NCBI RefSeq assembly: GCF_014654365.1
Contig: NZ_BNAY01000005.1
Span: forward strand, 655,871-719,870
Length of the DNA: 64,000 nucleotides
Direction of reading: 5' to 3'
DNA from: Amycolatopsis oliviviridis
GTDB lineage: Bacteria > Actinomycetota > Actinomycetes > Mycobacteriales > Pseudonocardiaceae
The notes under the pieces are model-generated. The model worked only from the letters and a program-made list of their open reading frames with translations. It was not told where the DNA came from and made no database searches. Of the stretch, positions 18,207-27,001 are shown one piece after another. How positions within the stretch are numbered: position 1 is the stretch's first letter; each line of letters opens with the position of its first letter. Made by a program: the position numbers and the translations under genes.

Positions 18207-19226
18207 TTATCCAGCTTGAGGGGCGAGCATCGGGGCGGCGTCGAGCTTGGCCGTCAGCACACCGGTCTGCTGCAACAGGTCCGGCACGCGCTGCAGGCGA
18301 CGCGGGTCCAGAGTGGATCCGAACGTCGGCAGCGTGAGCAGTGACGCTGTTTCGGCGTCGACCTTGGCGTACTTGACGATCAGCGGCTCGATCTTGGAGC
18401 GGTCGGCCGAGTCGCGCACGGCCTTGCCCAGGGCGCGTTGGAACGCGGCCAGGGTCTTGGGGTTCTTGTCCACGAATGACCCGAGCGAGCCGAAGCCCGC
18501 CAGGGGGAAGTCCTGCGTGGCGCCGGTCGCGATGTCGACGACCGGGGTCGCGCCGACGACCTTGGAGGCCTGGGTCAGGAACGGCTCGGGCAGGTAGCCC
18601 GCGTCGACCTGGCCCGCAGCCAGCGCGGCGCCGATGTTCGGCAGCGCCATCGGCACCCACGTGACCTTGCTGGTGTCGACGCCGTGGTCCTTCATCACCG
18701 AGACGGTCAGCAGGTGGGAGGCGGTGTTCTTGTCGGTGATCGCGATCTTCTTGCCCGCGAGGTCGTTGATCGTCTTGACCGACGACGTCGGCACCGTGAC
18801 GACCGCGTTGCTCTTGGGGCTCGCGGAGACCGCGTCGGCGACGAGCCGGATGTCGGCCGCGCCCTTGCTCTTCGCGACGAAGAAGGGCATATAGGTGGAG
18901 AAGGCGATGTCGACCTCGCCACCGATCATCTTGGTCATCGACGCCTGACCACTGGGGGCGTCGACCGCTTCGACCTCGAGACCCTCGGCCTTGAAGTAGC
19001 CGCCCTCCTGCGCCAGCCGCAGCGGCGCGAGGTCGACGACGGGCAGCAGGGAAACCTTGATCTTCGGCTTCTCCAGGCCACCGTCACCACCGGCCGCCTT
19101 GGACGTGTCTTCGCCGCCGAGGGCGCCACAGGCGCCCAACGTGGCCAGCATGAGCGCGCTCAGGGCGACGCCGATGGCACCCCGGCCTCTACGTGCACCA
19201 CTCCTGCTCATGGCGTTTCGAAACAA
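18207..19226 (-). CDS. ABC transporter substrate-binding lipoprotein, paralogue 2
   Basis: A 339-residue NMT1/SsuA-like lipoprotein. TTG 19226 is chosen since GAGGAG lies 7 bases before it; the internal ATG at 19211 has no site. The lipobox is LATLGAC. Family blocks: VVDLAPLRLAQEGGYFKAEG, GGEVDIAFSTYMPF and LAGKKIAITDKNT. It is first in the unit with both permeases and the ATPase. It is close to paralogue 3 throughout (for example the DHGVDTSKVTWVP block is identical), pointing to a tandem duplication. The ligand is unknown. A conserved motif set lies about 100 bases upstream. Confidence 0.88.
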   Translation of the reverse strand: MFRNAMSRSGARRGRGAIGVALSALMLATLGACGALGGEDTSKAAGGDGGLEKPKIKVSLLPVVDLAPLRLAQEGGYFKAEGLEVEAVDAPSGQASMTKMIGGEVDIAFSTYMPFFVAKSKGAADIRLVADAVSASPKSNAVVTVPTSSVKTINDLAGKKIAITDKNTASHLLTVSVMKDHGVDTSKVTWVPMALPNIGAALAAGQVDAGYLPEPFLTQASKVVGATPVVDIATGATQDFPLAGFGSLGSFVDKNPKTLAAFQRALGKAVRDSADRSKIEPLIVKYAKVDAETASLLTLPTFGSTLDPRRLQRVPDLLQQTGVLTAKLDAAPMLAPQAG

Positions 19227-19327
19227 AGCCAGCTCCTCGGAAACAATGAATCACCGTTGGGGTTTTTTCATCCGTGTCGTGGCTCCATTTCGCCAGGCAC
19301 GCGGTCACCTTAGAGATTTGCCCACCT

Positions 19328-19393
19328 GCTCACAATGGGTGTCGTGTGCGGGTGATCATTTTAGGCCATTCGCCCGATACCATGATCACCCGC
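19328..19393 (-). promoter_or_regulatory. Upstream control region of paralogue 2: shared 14-mer plus 12-bp inverted repeat
   Basis: GCTCACAATGGGTG at 19328-19341 is identical to 20585-20598 upstream of paralogue 3, at nearly the same distance from each start (102 and 109 bases). Next to it, GCGGGTGATCAT (19348-19359) and ATGATCACCCGC (19382-19393) form a perfect 12-bp inverted repeat with a 22-base spacer. A minus-strand TAAAAT lies inside the spacer. I infer an operator-promoter shared by the two binding-protein genes. Confidence 0.6.
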
Positions 19394-19459
19394 TTGGACA
19401 ACATTACTTTCAGTGAGCGAATTCCGCGTGGAACGGCTATTCGGAGTAACCGCGCGTCA

Positions 19460-20476
19460 TCAACTCGTGGCCTGGGCCGCGATCATCGGGCCGACGTCGA
19501 TCTTGGTCGGGATCGCACCCATCTGCAGGAGCAGATCCGGCACCCGCTGGATGCGGCGGGGGTCCAGGGTGGACTGGAAGGTCAGCAGCGTGGTCAGCGC
19601 GGCGGTGTCCTGGTCGATCTTGGCGTACTTGACCAGCAGCGGCTCGATCTTGGAGCGGTCCGCCGCGTCACGGGTGGCCTTCTGCATGGCGCGCTGGAAG
19701 GCGGCCACGGTCTTCGGGTTCTCCGTCACGAACTTGCCGAGCGAGCCGTAGCCCGCGGTGGGGAAGTCCTGGGTGGCGCCGGTGGCGGTGTCCACGACCG
19801 GGACGGTGCCCGCCTGCTTCGCGGTCTGCGTGATGAACGGCTCGGTCAGGAAGCCGGCGTCGATGTCGCCGTTCTTGAGCGCGGCGCCGACGTTCGGCAG
19901 CTGGATCGGCACCCACGTGACCTTGCTGGTGTCGACGCCGTGGTCCTTCATGACCGATTTGGACAGCGTGTCGGACACGGTGTTCGGCGCGGTGATGCCG
20001 ATCTTCTTGCCGGCCAGGTCGGCGACACTCTTCACCGACGACGTCGGCAGCGTGACCAGCATCGTGCTCTTCGGACCGGCGGAGGAGGCGTCCGCGACCA
20101 GCTTGATGTCGGCGGTGTTCTTGCTCATCGCGATGAAGAAGGGTGTGTAGCTCGCGTACGCGATGTCGACCTCGCCGCCGATCAGCTTGGTCAGCGAGAT
20201 CTGGCCGGTACCCGCCTCGATCGCCTCGACATCGAGGCCTTCGTTCTTGAAGTAGCCGCCGTCCTGGGCGAGACGCAGGGGCGCGAGGTCGATGGTCGAC
20301 ATCACGGCGACCTTGATCTTCGACTTCTCGAGGTTCCCGGAGCCGCCGGAGGAGGACGACTCGTCCCCGCCGAGCAGGCCGCAGCCACCGACCGACGTCG
20401 TGACGACGGCCGCCATCGCGAGCGCGATCGCCCCGCGCCGTCCCAGGCGGGCGCTCAAGGCCTTCTTCGAAAGCAA
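19460..20476 (-). CDS. ABC transporter substrate-binding lipoprotein, paralogue 3
   Basis: A 338-residue NMT1/SsuA-like lipoprotein with lipobox SVGGC followed by a Ser/Gly linker. Core blocks are STIDLAPLRLAQDGGYF, GGEVDIAYASYTPF and LAGKKIGITAPNTV. TTG 20476 has AGGAG 7 bases upstream. It lies 233 bases ahead of paralogue 2 on the same strand with its own upstream motif, so it can be expressed separately while probably feeding the same transporter. The end (DPRRIQRVPDLLLQMG) matches both other paralogues. Confidence 0.87.
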   Translation of the reverse strand: MLSKKALSARLGRRGAIALAMAAVVTTSVGGCGLLGGDESSSSGGSGNLEKSKIKVAVMSTIDLAPLRLAQDGGYFKNEGLDVEAIEAGTGQISLTKLIGGEVDIAYASYTPFFIAMSKNTADIKLVADASSAGPKSTMLVTLPTSSVKSVADLAGKKIGITAPNTVSDTLSKSVMKDHGVDTSKVTWVPIQLPNVGAALKNGDIDAGFLTEPFITQTAKQAGTVPVVDTATGATQDFPTAGYGSLGKFVTENPKTVAAFQRAMQKATRDAADRSKIEPLLVKYAKIDQDTAALTTLLTFQSTLDPRRIQRVPDLLLQMGAIPTKIDVGPMIAAQATS

Positions 20477-20584
20477 GTGGTGCTCCTGATCGAGGGAAGG
20501 TCACGTGATGACGTGGCCTGGTACGGAATTCGGAAGTGACTCTTTGTCCGGAGTCACGGGCCCACTGTAGAGAACGGACAACGC

Positions 20585-20632
20585 GCTCACAATGGGTGGT
20601 CATCCCATGATCCCAAGTGGTAACAATCACCC
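20585..20632 (-). promoter_or_regulatory. Upstream control region of paralogue 3: shared 14-mer with partial inverted repeat
   Basis: GCTCACAATGGGTG (20585-20598) repeats the sequence at 19328. It overlaps GGGTGGT (20594-20600), which pairs with ATCACCC (20626-20632) with one mismatch. This mimics the perfect GGGTGATCAT inverted repeat upstream of paralogue 2. Conservation in non-coding DNA after the duplication argues for function, though a recent duplication could explain part of it. Confidence 0.5.
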
Positions 20633-20824
20633 GAACAGGCTGTTTGTCAGAAGTGAACACAACTCGGCGTGTTCGCGACGGGGACTTGTTGACAACTGAG
20701 CGCGGACAGGTCAAGACCCGTCCGGTGTCTTCTTGGAGGTCTTGTCCAAAGGGTTACATCTGGGCCTACCGTTCGCTACCCTCATGCACCGGTAGTGAGG
20801 TGTGGACCACTGATGTAGTGAAAG

Positions 20825-20907
20825 AGAGTGCCTTGGATGGCCGAACGCTCTGGACCTTTCCCGAGGTGCAAGGCACTCTGTGTTGAACAAGAACCCGGTG
20901 TTGAACA
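20825..20907 (+). promoter_or_regulatory. Inverted and direct repeats upstream of the conservon
   Basis: The 611-base gap between paralogue 3 and the conservon holds no gene I can support. It contains AGAGTGCCTTG (20825-20835) facing CAAGGCACTCT (20869-20879), a perfect 11-bp inverted repeat, and then two copies of the palindromic TGTTGAACA (20881-20889 and 20899-20907) 18 bases apart. These are candidate regulator sites for the conservon, whose start is about 180 bases downstream. No promoter hexamers are convincing. Confidence 0.4.
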
Positions 20908-21087
20908 CTTCGGACACGTCCGTGCTTCACTGGTGCGCGCCCGTGCACTGGCGGGTTAGGCCGAACAGACCAATGACGCAAGGCGGGAATTCGGCCAAGT
21001 GCACTTGAGAGACCGCGTCGAAGACGACTTCCTCATTCGCCAGGGTGAGCACTCGCGTCAAGCATCCGCCTGCCCGACGGCAGGAGA

Positions 21088-24000
21088 GTGCGGGTAGTGG
21101 TCTCAGACAACCGGCCCAGACAGCAGCAGTACGGCCAGTACGAGAACGGCATGTCCAAAATGGGCTTTCCCGGCCCGGATGAAGATGATGGTGGTGCGGC
21201 GGTGCCGAACGAAGACACCGCGGGGGTGGGAGGGGCCCCTGCGCGGGAAACCGGAGACGGTCCTGGCGGGAAGGCCGGGTCGTTCCTGGGCCTGCGTAAC
21301 TGGCGTCTGCGATCCAAACTCGCGGCCGTCCTGATCATTCCGACGCTGACCGCGCTCGCACTCGGCACGCTGCGCGTGATCGACGACAGCAGCGAGGCCG
21401 CCCGGTTCCAGGACACCGCCGACCAGGTCGCGTTCGCCGACAAGATCACGCTCGTGGTCCACGAGCTGCAGAGCGAACGCGCGCTGGCCGTCGCCTCGAA
21501 GGCTTCGGACGACCCGTCGCGCCAGGCCGGTCTCGACGCGCAGATCGCCAAGGTCGACCGCGCCATCGACGACCTGCGGGCTTCGGCGAACCAGATCAAC
21601 CCGGACGACCAGGACACGAGGGACCGCTACGCGCGGGGTCTGCAGCGGCTCGACGGCCTGCGCCCGCTGCGCGGCGCGATGAACACCTCGCTGCTGAGCG
21701 ACACCCCGGTCCTGATCGCCTACACCGGCATCCTCGACTCGCTGGTCCAGCTCGGCCGCGAGGTGACCACCGCGGTGGCGAACCGCGACGTGCTCCGGCT
21801 CGGCGTCACCGTGCAGGCCATCAGTGAGAGCAAGGAGTTCATCGCCCGCGGTGACGCGGCGCTGCTGATCGCCTCCTTCCGCTCGTCGTTCCCCGGCGAC
21901 CTGTTCGACCAGGCCCGTTCGGCGGTCGCGAGCGGCGACGCCTCGACGGCGGCCTTCCTCGCCAACGCCAGCCCCGAACAGCGGCAGCTCTACTCGGACA
22001 CCTTCTCCGGTCCCGAGGTCGACGACCGCCGCCGGATCACCACGATGGCGTTCTCGCTGTACCAGCAGAACCAGACGCCGTCGATCGACAACGTCGCGCT
22101 CGGCAACGACAGCCGGGTCGCGCTGGACAAGCTGCGCGCGGTCGAGACCAACCTGCTCGGCCAGCTGCGGGCCCAGGCCGACGACCTGGCCACCGACGCG
22201 ATCAACTCCGCCTGGATCGGCGGCGCGATCGTGCTGCTGGCCCTGCTCGCGGCGCTGTTCCTGATGCTCGTCATCGCCCGCCTGATGCTGCGCCCGCTGC
22301 GGGTGCTGCGGAAGACGGCGCTCGACGTCGCCTACACACGACTGCCGGAAACCGTGCAAGCGATCCTGGACGACCCGGATCCGGTCAACGCCTCGAAGCG
22401 GTCGGTCGAGCCGGTGCCCGTCACTTCGCGTGACGAGATCGGTGAAGTGGCGCGCTCGTTCGACGTCGTCCACGAACAGGCCGTCAAGATGGCCGCCGAG
22501 CAGGCCCTCCTGCGCGAGAACGTCAACGGCATCTTCGTGAACCTGTCCCGCCGGTCGCAGCGGCTGGTGGAACGCCAGCTCGGCGTCATCGACCGGCTGG
22601 AGGCCGACGAGCAGGACCCGGACCACTTGGCCAGCCTGTTCGAGCTCGACCACCTCGCCACGCGGCTGCGCCGCAACGGTGAAAGCCTCCTGGTGCTCTC
22701 GGGCGCCGGTCTCGCGAAGTCGGTGCCCAAGCCGGTGCCCGCCGCCGACGTCATCGGCGCCGCGGTCTCGGAGATCGAGCAGTACGCCCGGATCGAGATC
22801 GGGATCGTCCCCGAGGTCGCCGTCCAGGGCCTGACGATCCACGACCTCGTGCACGTGCTCGCGGAGCTGCTCGACAACGCCACCTACTTCTCCGAGCCGG
22901 AGACGAAGGTGACCGTCCGCGCGGTGATCACCCGCAAGAAGGCGCTCGCCATCCAGGTCACCGACCACGGTGTCGGCATGACCGACGAGCGGCTCGCCGA
23001 GGTCAACCAGCGGCTGGCCGACCCGCCGGACCTGGACGTCTCGGTGACCCGGCGGATGGGCCTGTACGTGGTCGCGCGCCTGGCGCGCCGCCACGGCATC
23101 GAGGTCCGGCTCCGGGAGAACGAGGACATCGAGGGCGGCGTGATCGCGCGGGTCGTCGTGCCCGCCGAGCTGCTCACGCAGATGCGGCCCGGCGCGCGGA
23201 ACACCCCGCCCCCGCCGAACCGTTCGGAAACGTCGATGCCTTCGATGCCGTCGGTCTCGGAGATGTCGAGCTCGCTGCCGAACATCCCGGCCTCCGACCG
23301 CGGCCTGGAGATGACCCCGCCGCCGCCGTCGAAGCCCCCGGCGCCGCAGCCGGTCGCGCAACAGGGCGGGCTCGTCCCGCTCGACCAGCCGATCAGCCTC
23401 GACGACCTGGTCGCGGGCAAGAACGCGGCGGGGCCGTTCCTCAGCCCCGCGGCCCCCGCCGAGGAGACCCCGGCGTGGCCGACGGCCGACGACCTCCCGT
23501 CGTCGAACGGCGACGGCGCCTCCAGTGACACGGACACCCAGTTCGCGCCGCTCGTGCTGCCGAAGCGGGAGCCGAGGTACGTCCCGGTGACCCCGCCGGA
23601 GCCGCCGCGGCAGCCCGAGGAGCCCGTGGACGCCGGCAAGTCGGCGCTCGAGGACGACGTCCCCACCCGGCGGCTGCCGATCTACCAGTCGGTGCTCTCT
23701 CGCTGGTTCAGCGAGGGCGACGAGGCCGGGTCGGACACCCCGACCACGTACACCGAGCCGGTCGATTCCGACGTGCCCGAGCAGACCCGCAACGGCGGCG
23801 GCGAAGCGGCGGAATCCGCCGTCGAGGACGCCCCCGAAGAGGCATTGCCCACTCGGACGCCGCAGAGTGTTCCGCCGGAGACGGTGCTCCAGGACAATGG
23901 CTGGCGCAGCGCGTCGGACGACGGCTGGCAAGCGGCACAGGTCCTGTACGAAGATCGGAACGACGAGATCACCCCGGCGGGCCTGCCGAAACGGGTGCCG

Positions 24001-24267
24001 AACCAGTACCTCGTCCCCGGCTCGATCGGCGGGAACGAGCCGAAGAAGGAAGACTCGTTCGCCGACAAGACTTCCGGGATGCCCGGAACGGGTGCGATCG
24101 CCCGCTCGGCGACGGCGGCCCGGAGTCGGATGGCAAGCTTCCAGAAGGGCTACACGTCGGGACGGCACGCGTTGAAGGAACGCCCGCTCGATGCGCTGGA
24201 TGACAACGGCGTTCCGGTGACTGGCAGGGGTGCGGGTTCCCCTGCCGATGACAGCAGTAAGGAGTGA
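21088..24267 (+). CDS. Conservon sensor kinase-like protein (CvnA type)
   Basis: A 1059-residue membrane protein heading a complete conservon. TM1 lies near residues 76-95, then an extracellular NIT domain, TM2 near 375-398, HAMP, and an HATPase_c domain with N box ELLDNATYFSEP near 594, G1 DHGVGM near 626 and the GLYVVARLARRHGIEVRL block. The tail is Pro/Glu-rich and ends in MASFQKGYTSGRHALKE. No clear phospho-acceptor H box is seen, as is usual for CvnA. In Streptomyces, CvnA works with CvnB-D at the membrane in a GTPase-linked signalling complex. The start is uncertain: GTG 21088 or 21097. It shares architecture with the orphan at 10531. Confidence 0.9.
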   Translation: MRVVVSDNRPRQQQYGQYENGMSKMGFPGPDEDDGGAAVPNEDTAGVGGAPARETGDGPGGKAGSFLGLRNWRLRSKLAAVLIIPTLTALALGTLRVIDDSSEAARFQDTADQVAFADKITLVVHELQSERALAVASKASDDPSRQAGLDAQIAKVDRAIDDLRASANQINPDDQDTRDRYARGLQRLDGLRPLRGAMNTSLLSDTPVLIAYTGILDSLVQLGREVTTAVANRDVLRLGVTVQAISESKEFIARGDAALLIASFRSSFPGDLFDQARSAVASGDASTAAFLANASPEQRQLYSDTFSGPEVDDRRRITTMAFSLYQQNQTPSIDNVALGNDSRVALDKLRAVETNLLGQLRAQADDLATDAINSAWIGGAIVLLALLAALFLMLVIARLMLRPLRVLRKTALDVAYTRLPETVQAILDDPDPVNASKRSVEPVPVTSRDEIGEVARSFDVVHEQAVKMAAEQALLRENVNGIFVNLSRRSQRLVERQLGVIDRLEADEQDPDHLASLFELDHLATRLRRNGESLLVLSGAGLAKSVPKPVPAADVIGAAVSEIEQYARIEIGIVPEVAVQGLTIHDLVHVLAELLDNATYFSEPETKVTVRAVITRKKALAIQVTDHGVGMTDERLAEVNQRLADPPDLDVSVTRRMGLYVVARLARRHGIEVRLRENEDIEGGVIARVVVPAELLTQMRPGARNTPPPPNRSETSMPSMPSVSEMSSSLPNIPASDRGLEMTPPPPSKPPAPQPVAQQGGLVPLDQPISLDDLVAGKNAAGPFLSPAAPAEETPAWPTADDLPSSNGDGASSDTDTQFAPLVLPKREPRYVPVTPPEPPRQPEEPVDAGKSALEDDVPTRRLPIYQSVLSRWFSEGDEAGSDTPTTYTEPVDSDVPEQTRNGGGEAAESAVEDAPEEALPTRTPQSVPPETVLQDNGWRSASDDGWQAAQVLYEDRNDEITPAGLPKRVPNQYLVPGSIGGNEPKKEDSFADKTSGMPGTGAIARSATAARSRMASFQKGYTSGRHALKERPLDALDDNGVPVTGRGAGSPADDSSKE

Positions 24268-24269
24268 CA

Positions 24270-24746
24270 GTGACACGGGCGGGTGCGATGCAGCCGGGTG
24301 GTCCGGCGCAGCCTGGCGGCCAGGCGCAGGGTAAAGGACACACGAGCAGCTTTGCCTGGCTGATCACGGATTTCGTGCACCGGGTCCCGGGCGCGGCGCA
24401 TGCCGTGGTGGTGTCGGCGGACGGTTTGCTGCTGGCCTCCTCGAAGGGGCTTCCCAAGGACAGGGCCGATCAGCTGGCCGCTGTCGCGTCGGGGCTCACC
24501 AGCCTCGCGCGCGGTGCGGCCAAGGTGTTCGAAGGCGGCACGGTCGCGCAGACGGTGGTCGAGATGGCCAATGGCTTCCTCTTCCTGATGTCGGTGTCCG
24601 ACGGTTCCTGTCTGGCGGTCCTCGGGTCGCCGGAGAGCGACATCGGCCTGGTCGTCTACGAGATGACCTTGCTGGTGGAACGGGTGGGGCAACAGCTGAC
24701 ACCGGAGATGCGCGCGCAGCTGCAGGGCGCGTCGGTCCGCCGCTGA
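24270..24746 (+). CDS. Roadblock/LC7 protein (CvnB type)
   Basis: A 158-residue cytoplasmic protein with a roadblock/LC7 domain across residues 25-140 (WLITDF, RVPGAAHAV, SADGLLLASSKGLP, VYEMTLLVERVGQQL). Such proteins are GTPase partners, often acting as GAP-like scaffolds. GTG 24270 has AAGGAG 5 bases upstream; an alternative GTG at 24264 overlaps the kinase stop. It is the second gene of the conservon and is very similar to the protein at 26576. The first 25 residues are Gly/Pro/Gln-rich. Confidence 0.92.
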   Translation: MTRAGAMQPGGPAQPGGQAQGKGHTSSFAWLITDFVHRVPGAAHAVVVSADGLLLASSKGLPKDRADQLAAVASGLTSLARGAAKVFEGGTVAQTVVEMANGFLFLMSVSDGSCLAVLGSPESDIGLVVYEMTLLVERVGQQLTPEMRAQLQGASVRR

Positions 24747-24771
24747 GCGACCGGGAACCGAGGAGATTGCC

Positions 24772-25557
24772 GTGGACGACGGGCGCTTGAGGGGCGATGG
24801 CCGGCTCGGTGACGACTTCAACGGCGGGTGGTCGGAACGTGACGACGGCCGGGAGGACTGGACGTCCTTCCGGGACCGGGTCGACCGCGAATGGCGATCG
24901 CGCCGGGCACAGGGGTCGGACAACGACCCCGTGTCCTCCGACGATGCCTCCCGCTGGCTGACCGATTCGAACGCGGGACAGGGACCCGCCGATTTCAGCG
25001 TCTCCGACTACCGGGAACGTCTCCTCGGTGGCCCCGGGGCGGAACTGTTCGGTGGTGGCAGTGGTCCGCTCTACGACTCGGGCGAGTTCGCCCGGTTCTC
25101 CTTCGACAAGGAGGAGGAGCGGAGGGCGGCGGCGGCCGCCGCCGACCCGCTCGCCGCGGCCTTGCCGCAGCAGGCGCAGAACGAGTTCGTCGACGAGCAG
25201 TACACCACCGACGTCGAATCCTCCGGCTTGGTCCGGCCGTACTTCCGTACGCGTGGCCGGACCAAGCCGACGTACGACCTTGCCATCGAGGCGTTGATCT
25301 CGACCAGCGAACAGGGACGCGTGCTCGACCGGGTGCGCGTCCCCGAACACCGGTCGATCTGCGACCTTTGCCTGGACACCCGTTCCGTCGCCGAAGTCGC
25401 GGCGCTGCTGCGCCTGCCGCTCGGCGTGGTCCGGGTGCTGATCGGAGACGTGGCCGGCCTCGGCCTGGTCCTGGTGCACACTGCCAGCCAGAACGTGGGT
25501 GACCGGCCCAGTATCGAGTTCATGGAGAGGGTGCTCAGTGGGCTTCGGAGAATTTGA
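24772..25557 (+). CDS. DUF742 protein (CvnC type) with long N-terminal extension
   Basis: A 261-residue protein. Only the C-terminal 115 residues are DUF742 (VRPYFRTRGRTKPTYDLAIE, then HRSICDLCLDTRSVAEVA and GVVRVLIGDVAGLGLVLVH), a winged-helix-like fold. The first 145 residues are acidic, charged and probably disordered, which is much longer than usual. GTG 24772 has GAGGAG 7 bases upstream. It is the third gene of the conservon, and its end overlaps the GTPase gene by 20 bases. Confidence 0.9.
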   Translation: MDDGRLRGDGRLGDDFNGGWSERDDGREDWTSFRDRVDREWRSRRAQGSDNDPVSSDDASRWLTDSNAGQGPADFSVSDYRERLLGGPGAELFGGGSGPLYDSGEFARFSFDKEEERRAAAAAADPLAAALPQQAQNEFVDEQYTTDVESSGLVRPYFRTRGRTKPTYDLAIEALISTSEQGRVLDRVRVPEHRSICDLCLDTRSVAEVAALLRLPLGVVRVLIGDVAGLGLVLVHTASQNVGDRPSIEFMERVLSGLRRI

Positions 25558-26146
25558 CTCCGACGCGAATGCGCCGCAGGTGACCGGACCGACTTCGTCG
25601 GCCAAGATCGTGGTCGCTGGCGGATTCGGCTCGGGGAAGACCACGCTGGTCGGGGCGGTATCGGAGATCGATCCGCTGACCACCGAGGCCATGATGACCG
25701 AGGCCAGTACCGGCGTCGACGACAATTCGGCCACCCCGAACAAGTCGACGACGACCGTGGCCATGGACTTCGGCCGGATTTCGCTGGACTCGGACCTGGT
25801 GCTGTACGTGTTCGGTACGCCGGGCCAGCACCGGTTCTGGTTCATGTGGGACGACCTCGCGGTCGGCGCCATCGGTGCCGTCGTGCTGGTCGACACGCGG
25901 CGGCTCGCCGACGCGTTCCCGTCGATCGACTTCTTCGAGAACCGGAAGCTGCCGTACGTCGTGGCGATCAACTGCTTCGACCGGCTGCTGCACCACCAGA
26001 TCGAGGACGTCCGGCACGCGCTGACGATCTCACCGTCCGTGCCGATCATGGCGTGTGACGCGCGGGAACGTGAGTCCGCCAAGCAGGTGTTGATCTCGGT
26101 CGTGCAGCACGCCATCGCACACGATTCGGCGTTGCGCGCGGGATAA
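25538..26146 (+). CDS. Conservon GTPase (CvnD type)
   Basis: A 202-residue small Ras-like G protein. The P-loop is GGFGSGKTT (residues about 25-33), the switch II region is FGTPGQHRFW, and NCFD takes the NKxD position, as in other CvnD proteins. GTG 25538 is chosen for GGAGAGG 7 bases upstream; it lies inside the end of the DUF742 gene. This is the output switch of the conservon. The next 429 bases separate it from the second, partial conservon. Confidence 0.92.
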   Translation: MGFGEFDSDANAPQVTGPTSSAKIVVAGGFGSGKTTLVGAVSEIDPLTTEAMMTEASTGVDDNSATPNKSTTTVAMDFGRISLDSDLVLYVFGTPGQHRFWFMWDDLAVGAIGAVVLVDTRRLADAFPSIDFFENRKLPYVVAINCFDRLLHHQIEDVRHALTISPSVPIMACDARERESAKQVLISVVQHAIAHDSALRAG

Positions 26147-26575
26147 AACAGGACAAAAGCCCGGAGCGGATGCGGCCGTTGGAGTGAACTCGGCAGGCTT
26201 CACCCGCTTCGGGGAGCAGCGCCACCTGCCGGATTGAACGCGGGGCGATCCCTTTCACGCGATCCGGTGCCGGTAGTGCCGGATCGGGTGAGCGGAAAGC
26301 CGGTGACCTGCGTGGACACCGATTCACGCCTGGTCGCACCAGGCCACCACGGGGTGACCCACGAATGCGTGGTTCGCGATGTGTCGACGCGGTGAGCGGC
26401 TGGACGTTCACGTTCGGTTAACACCCTCGGCCGGGTGGCGGGCTCGACACGATCGGCGGGACGAATACGCTGGGTGGAGGCGTCTTTGGGCTCGGCGGTA
26501 CCGGATCGGTGCTGGTCGGCGGGAGACGCCCGGACCACGCCGCCCAGGTGGTCTTGACGCAGCGAGGAGGGACTT
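26147..26575 (+). other. Intergenic region upstream of the second roadblock gene
   Basis: There is no supportable gene in these 429 bases on either strand. A small hairpin, CCTGGT-CGC-ACCAGG (26329-26343), is visible. The last 20 bases include the ribosome site GGAGGG for the gene at 26576. The gap is long enough for a separate promoter, so the second roadblock/DUF742 pair is probably controlled independently of the conservon. Confidence 0.5.
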
Positions 26576-26995
26576 GTGACGGCATCCGGGCAGCAGAGCT
26601 CGTTCGGCTGGCTCATCACGGATTTCGCGCGCCGGGTTCCCGGTGCGGCGCACGCCGTGCTGGTCTCCGCGGACGGGCTTCTCCTCGCGCCGTCGGACGG
26701 GCTGCCGCAGGAGCGCGCCGAACAGCTGTCCGCGGTCGCCTCCGGACTGATCAGCCTCACCGCCGGCGCGGCACGCTGCTTCGACGCGGGCGGGGTCAAC
26801 CAGACCGTCGTCGAGATGGAACGCGGGTACCTCTTCCTCATGTCGGTCGCCGACGGCTCGTCACTCGCCGTCCTGGCGGCGCCGACCTGCGACATCGGCA
26901 CCGTGGCCTACGAGATGACGCTGCTCGTCGAGCGGGTCGGGCAGCAGATCACCCCCGAACTGAGGGCGCAGCTGCAGGGCGGCGTACGTGGGTAG
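26576..26995 (+). CDS. Roadblock/LC7 protein (CvnB type), second copy
   Basis: A 139-residue roadblock/LC7 protein closely matching the one at 24270 (WLITDF, RVPGAAHAV, SADGLLLAPSDGLPQ, AYEMTLLVERVGQQI). GTG 26576 has GAGGAGGG upstream. It lacks the Gly/Pro-rich leader of the first copy. It forms a two-gene unit with the DUF742 gene 6 bases downstream. No kinase or GTPase gene accompanies it, so it either borrows CvnA/CvnD partners or titrates them. Confidence 0.92.
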   Translation: MTASGQQSSFGWLITDFARRVPGAAHAVLVSADGLLLAPSDGLPQERAEQLSAVASGLISLTAGAARCFDAGGVNQTVVEMERGYLFLMSVADGSSLAVLAAPTCDIGTVAYEMTLLVERVGQQITPELRAQLQGGVRG

Positions 26996-27001
26996 CCGCC
27001 G

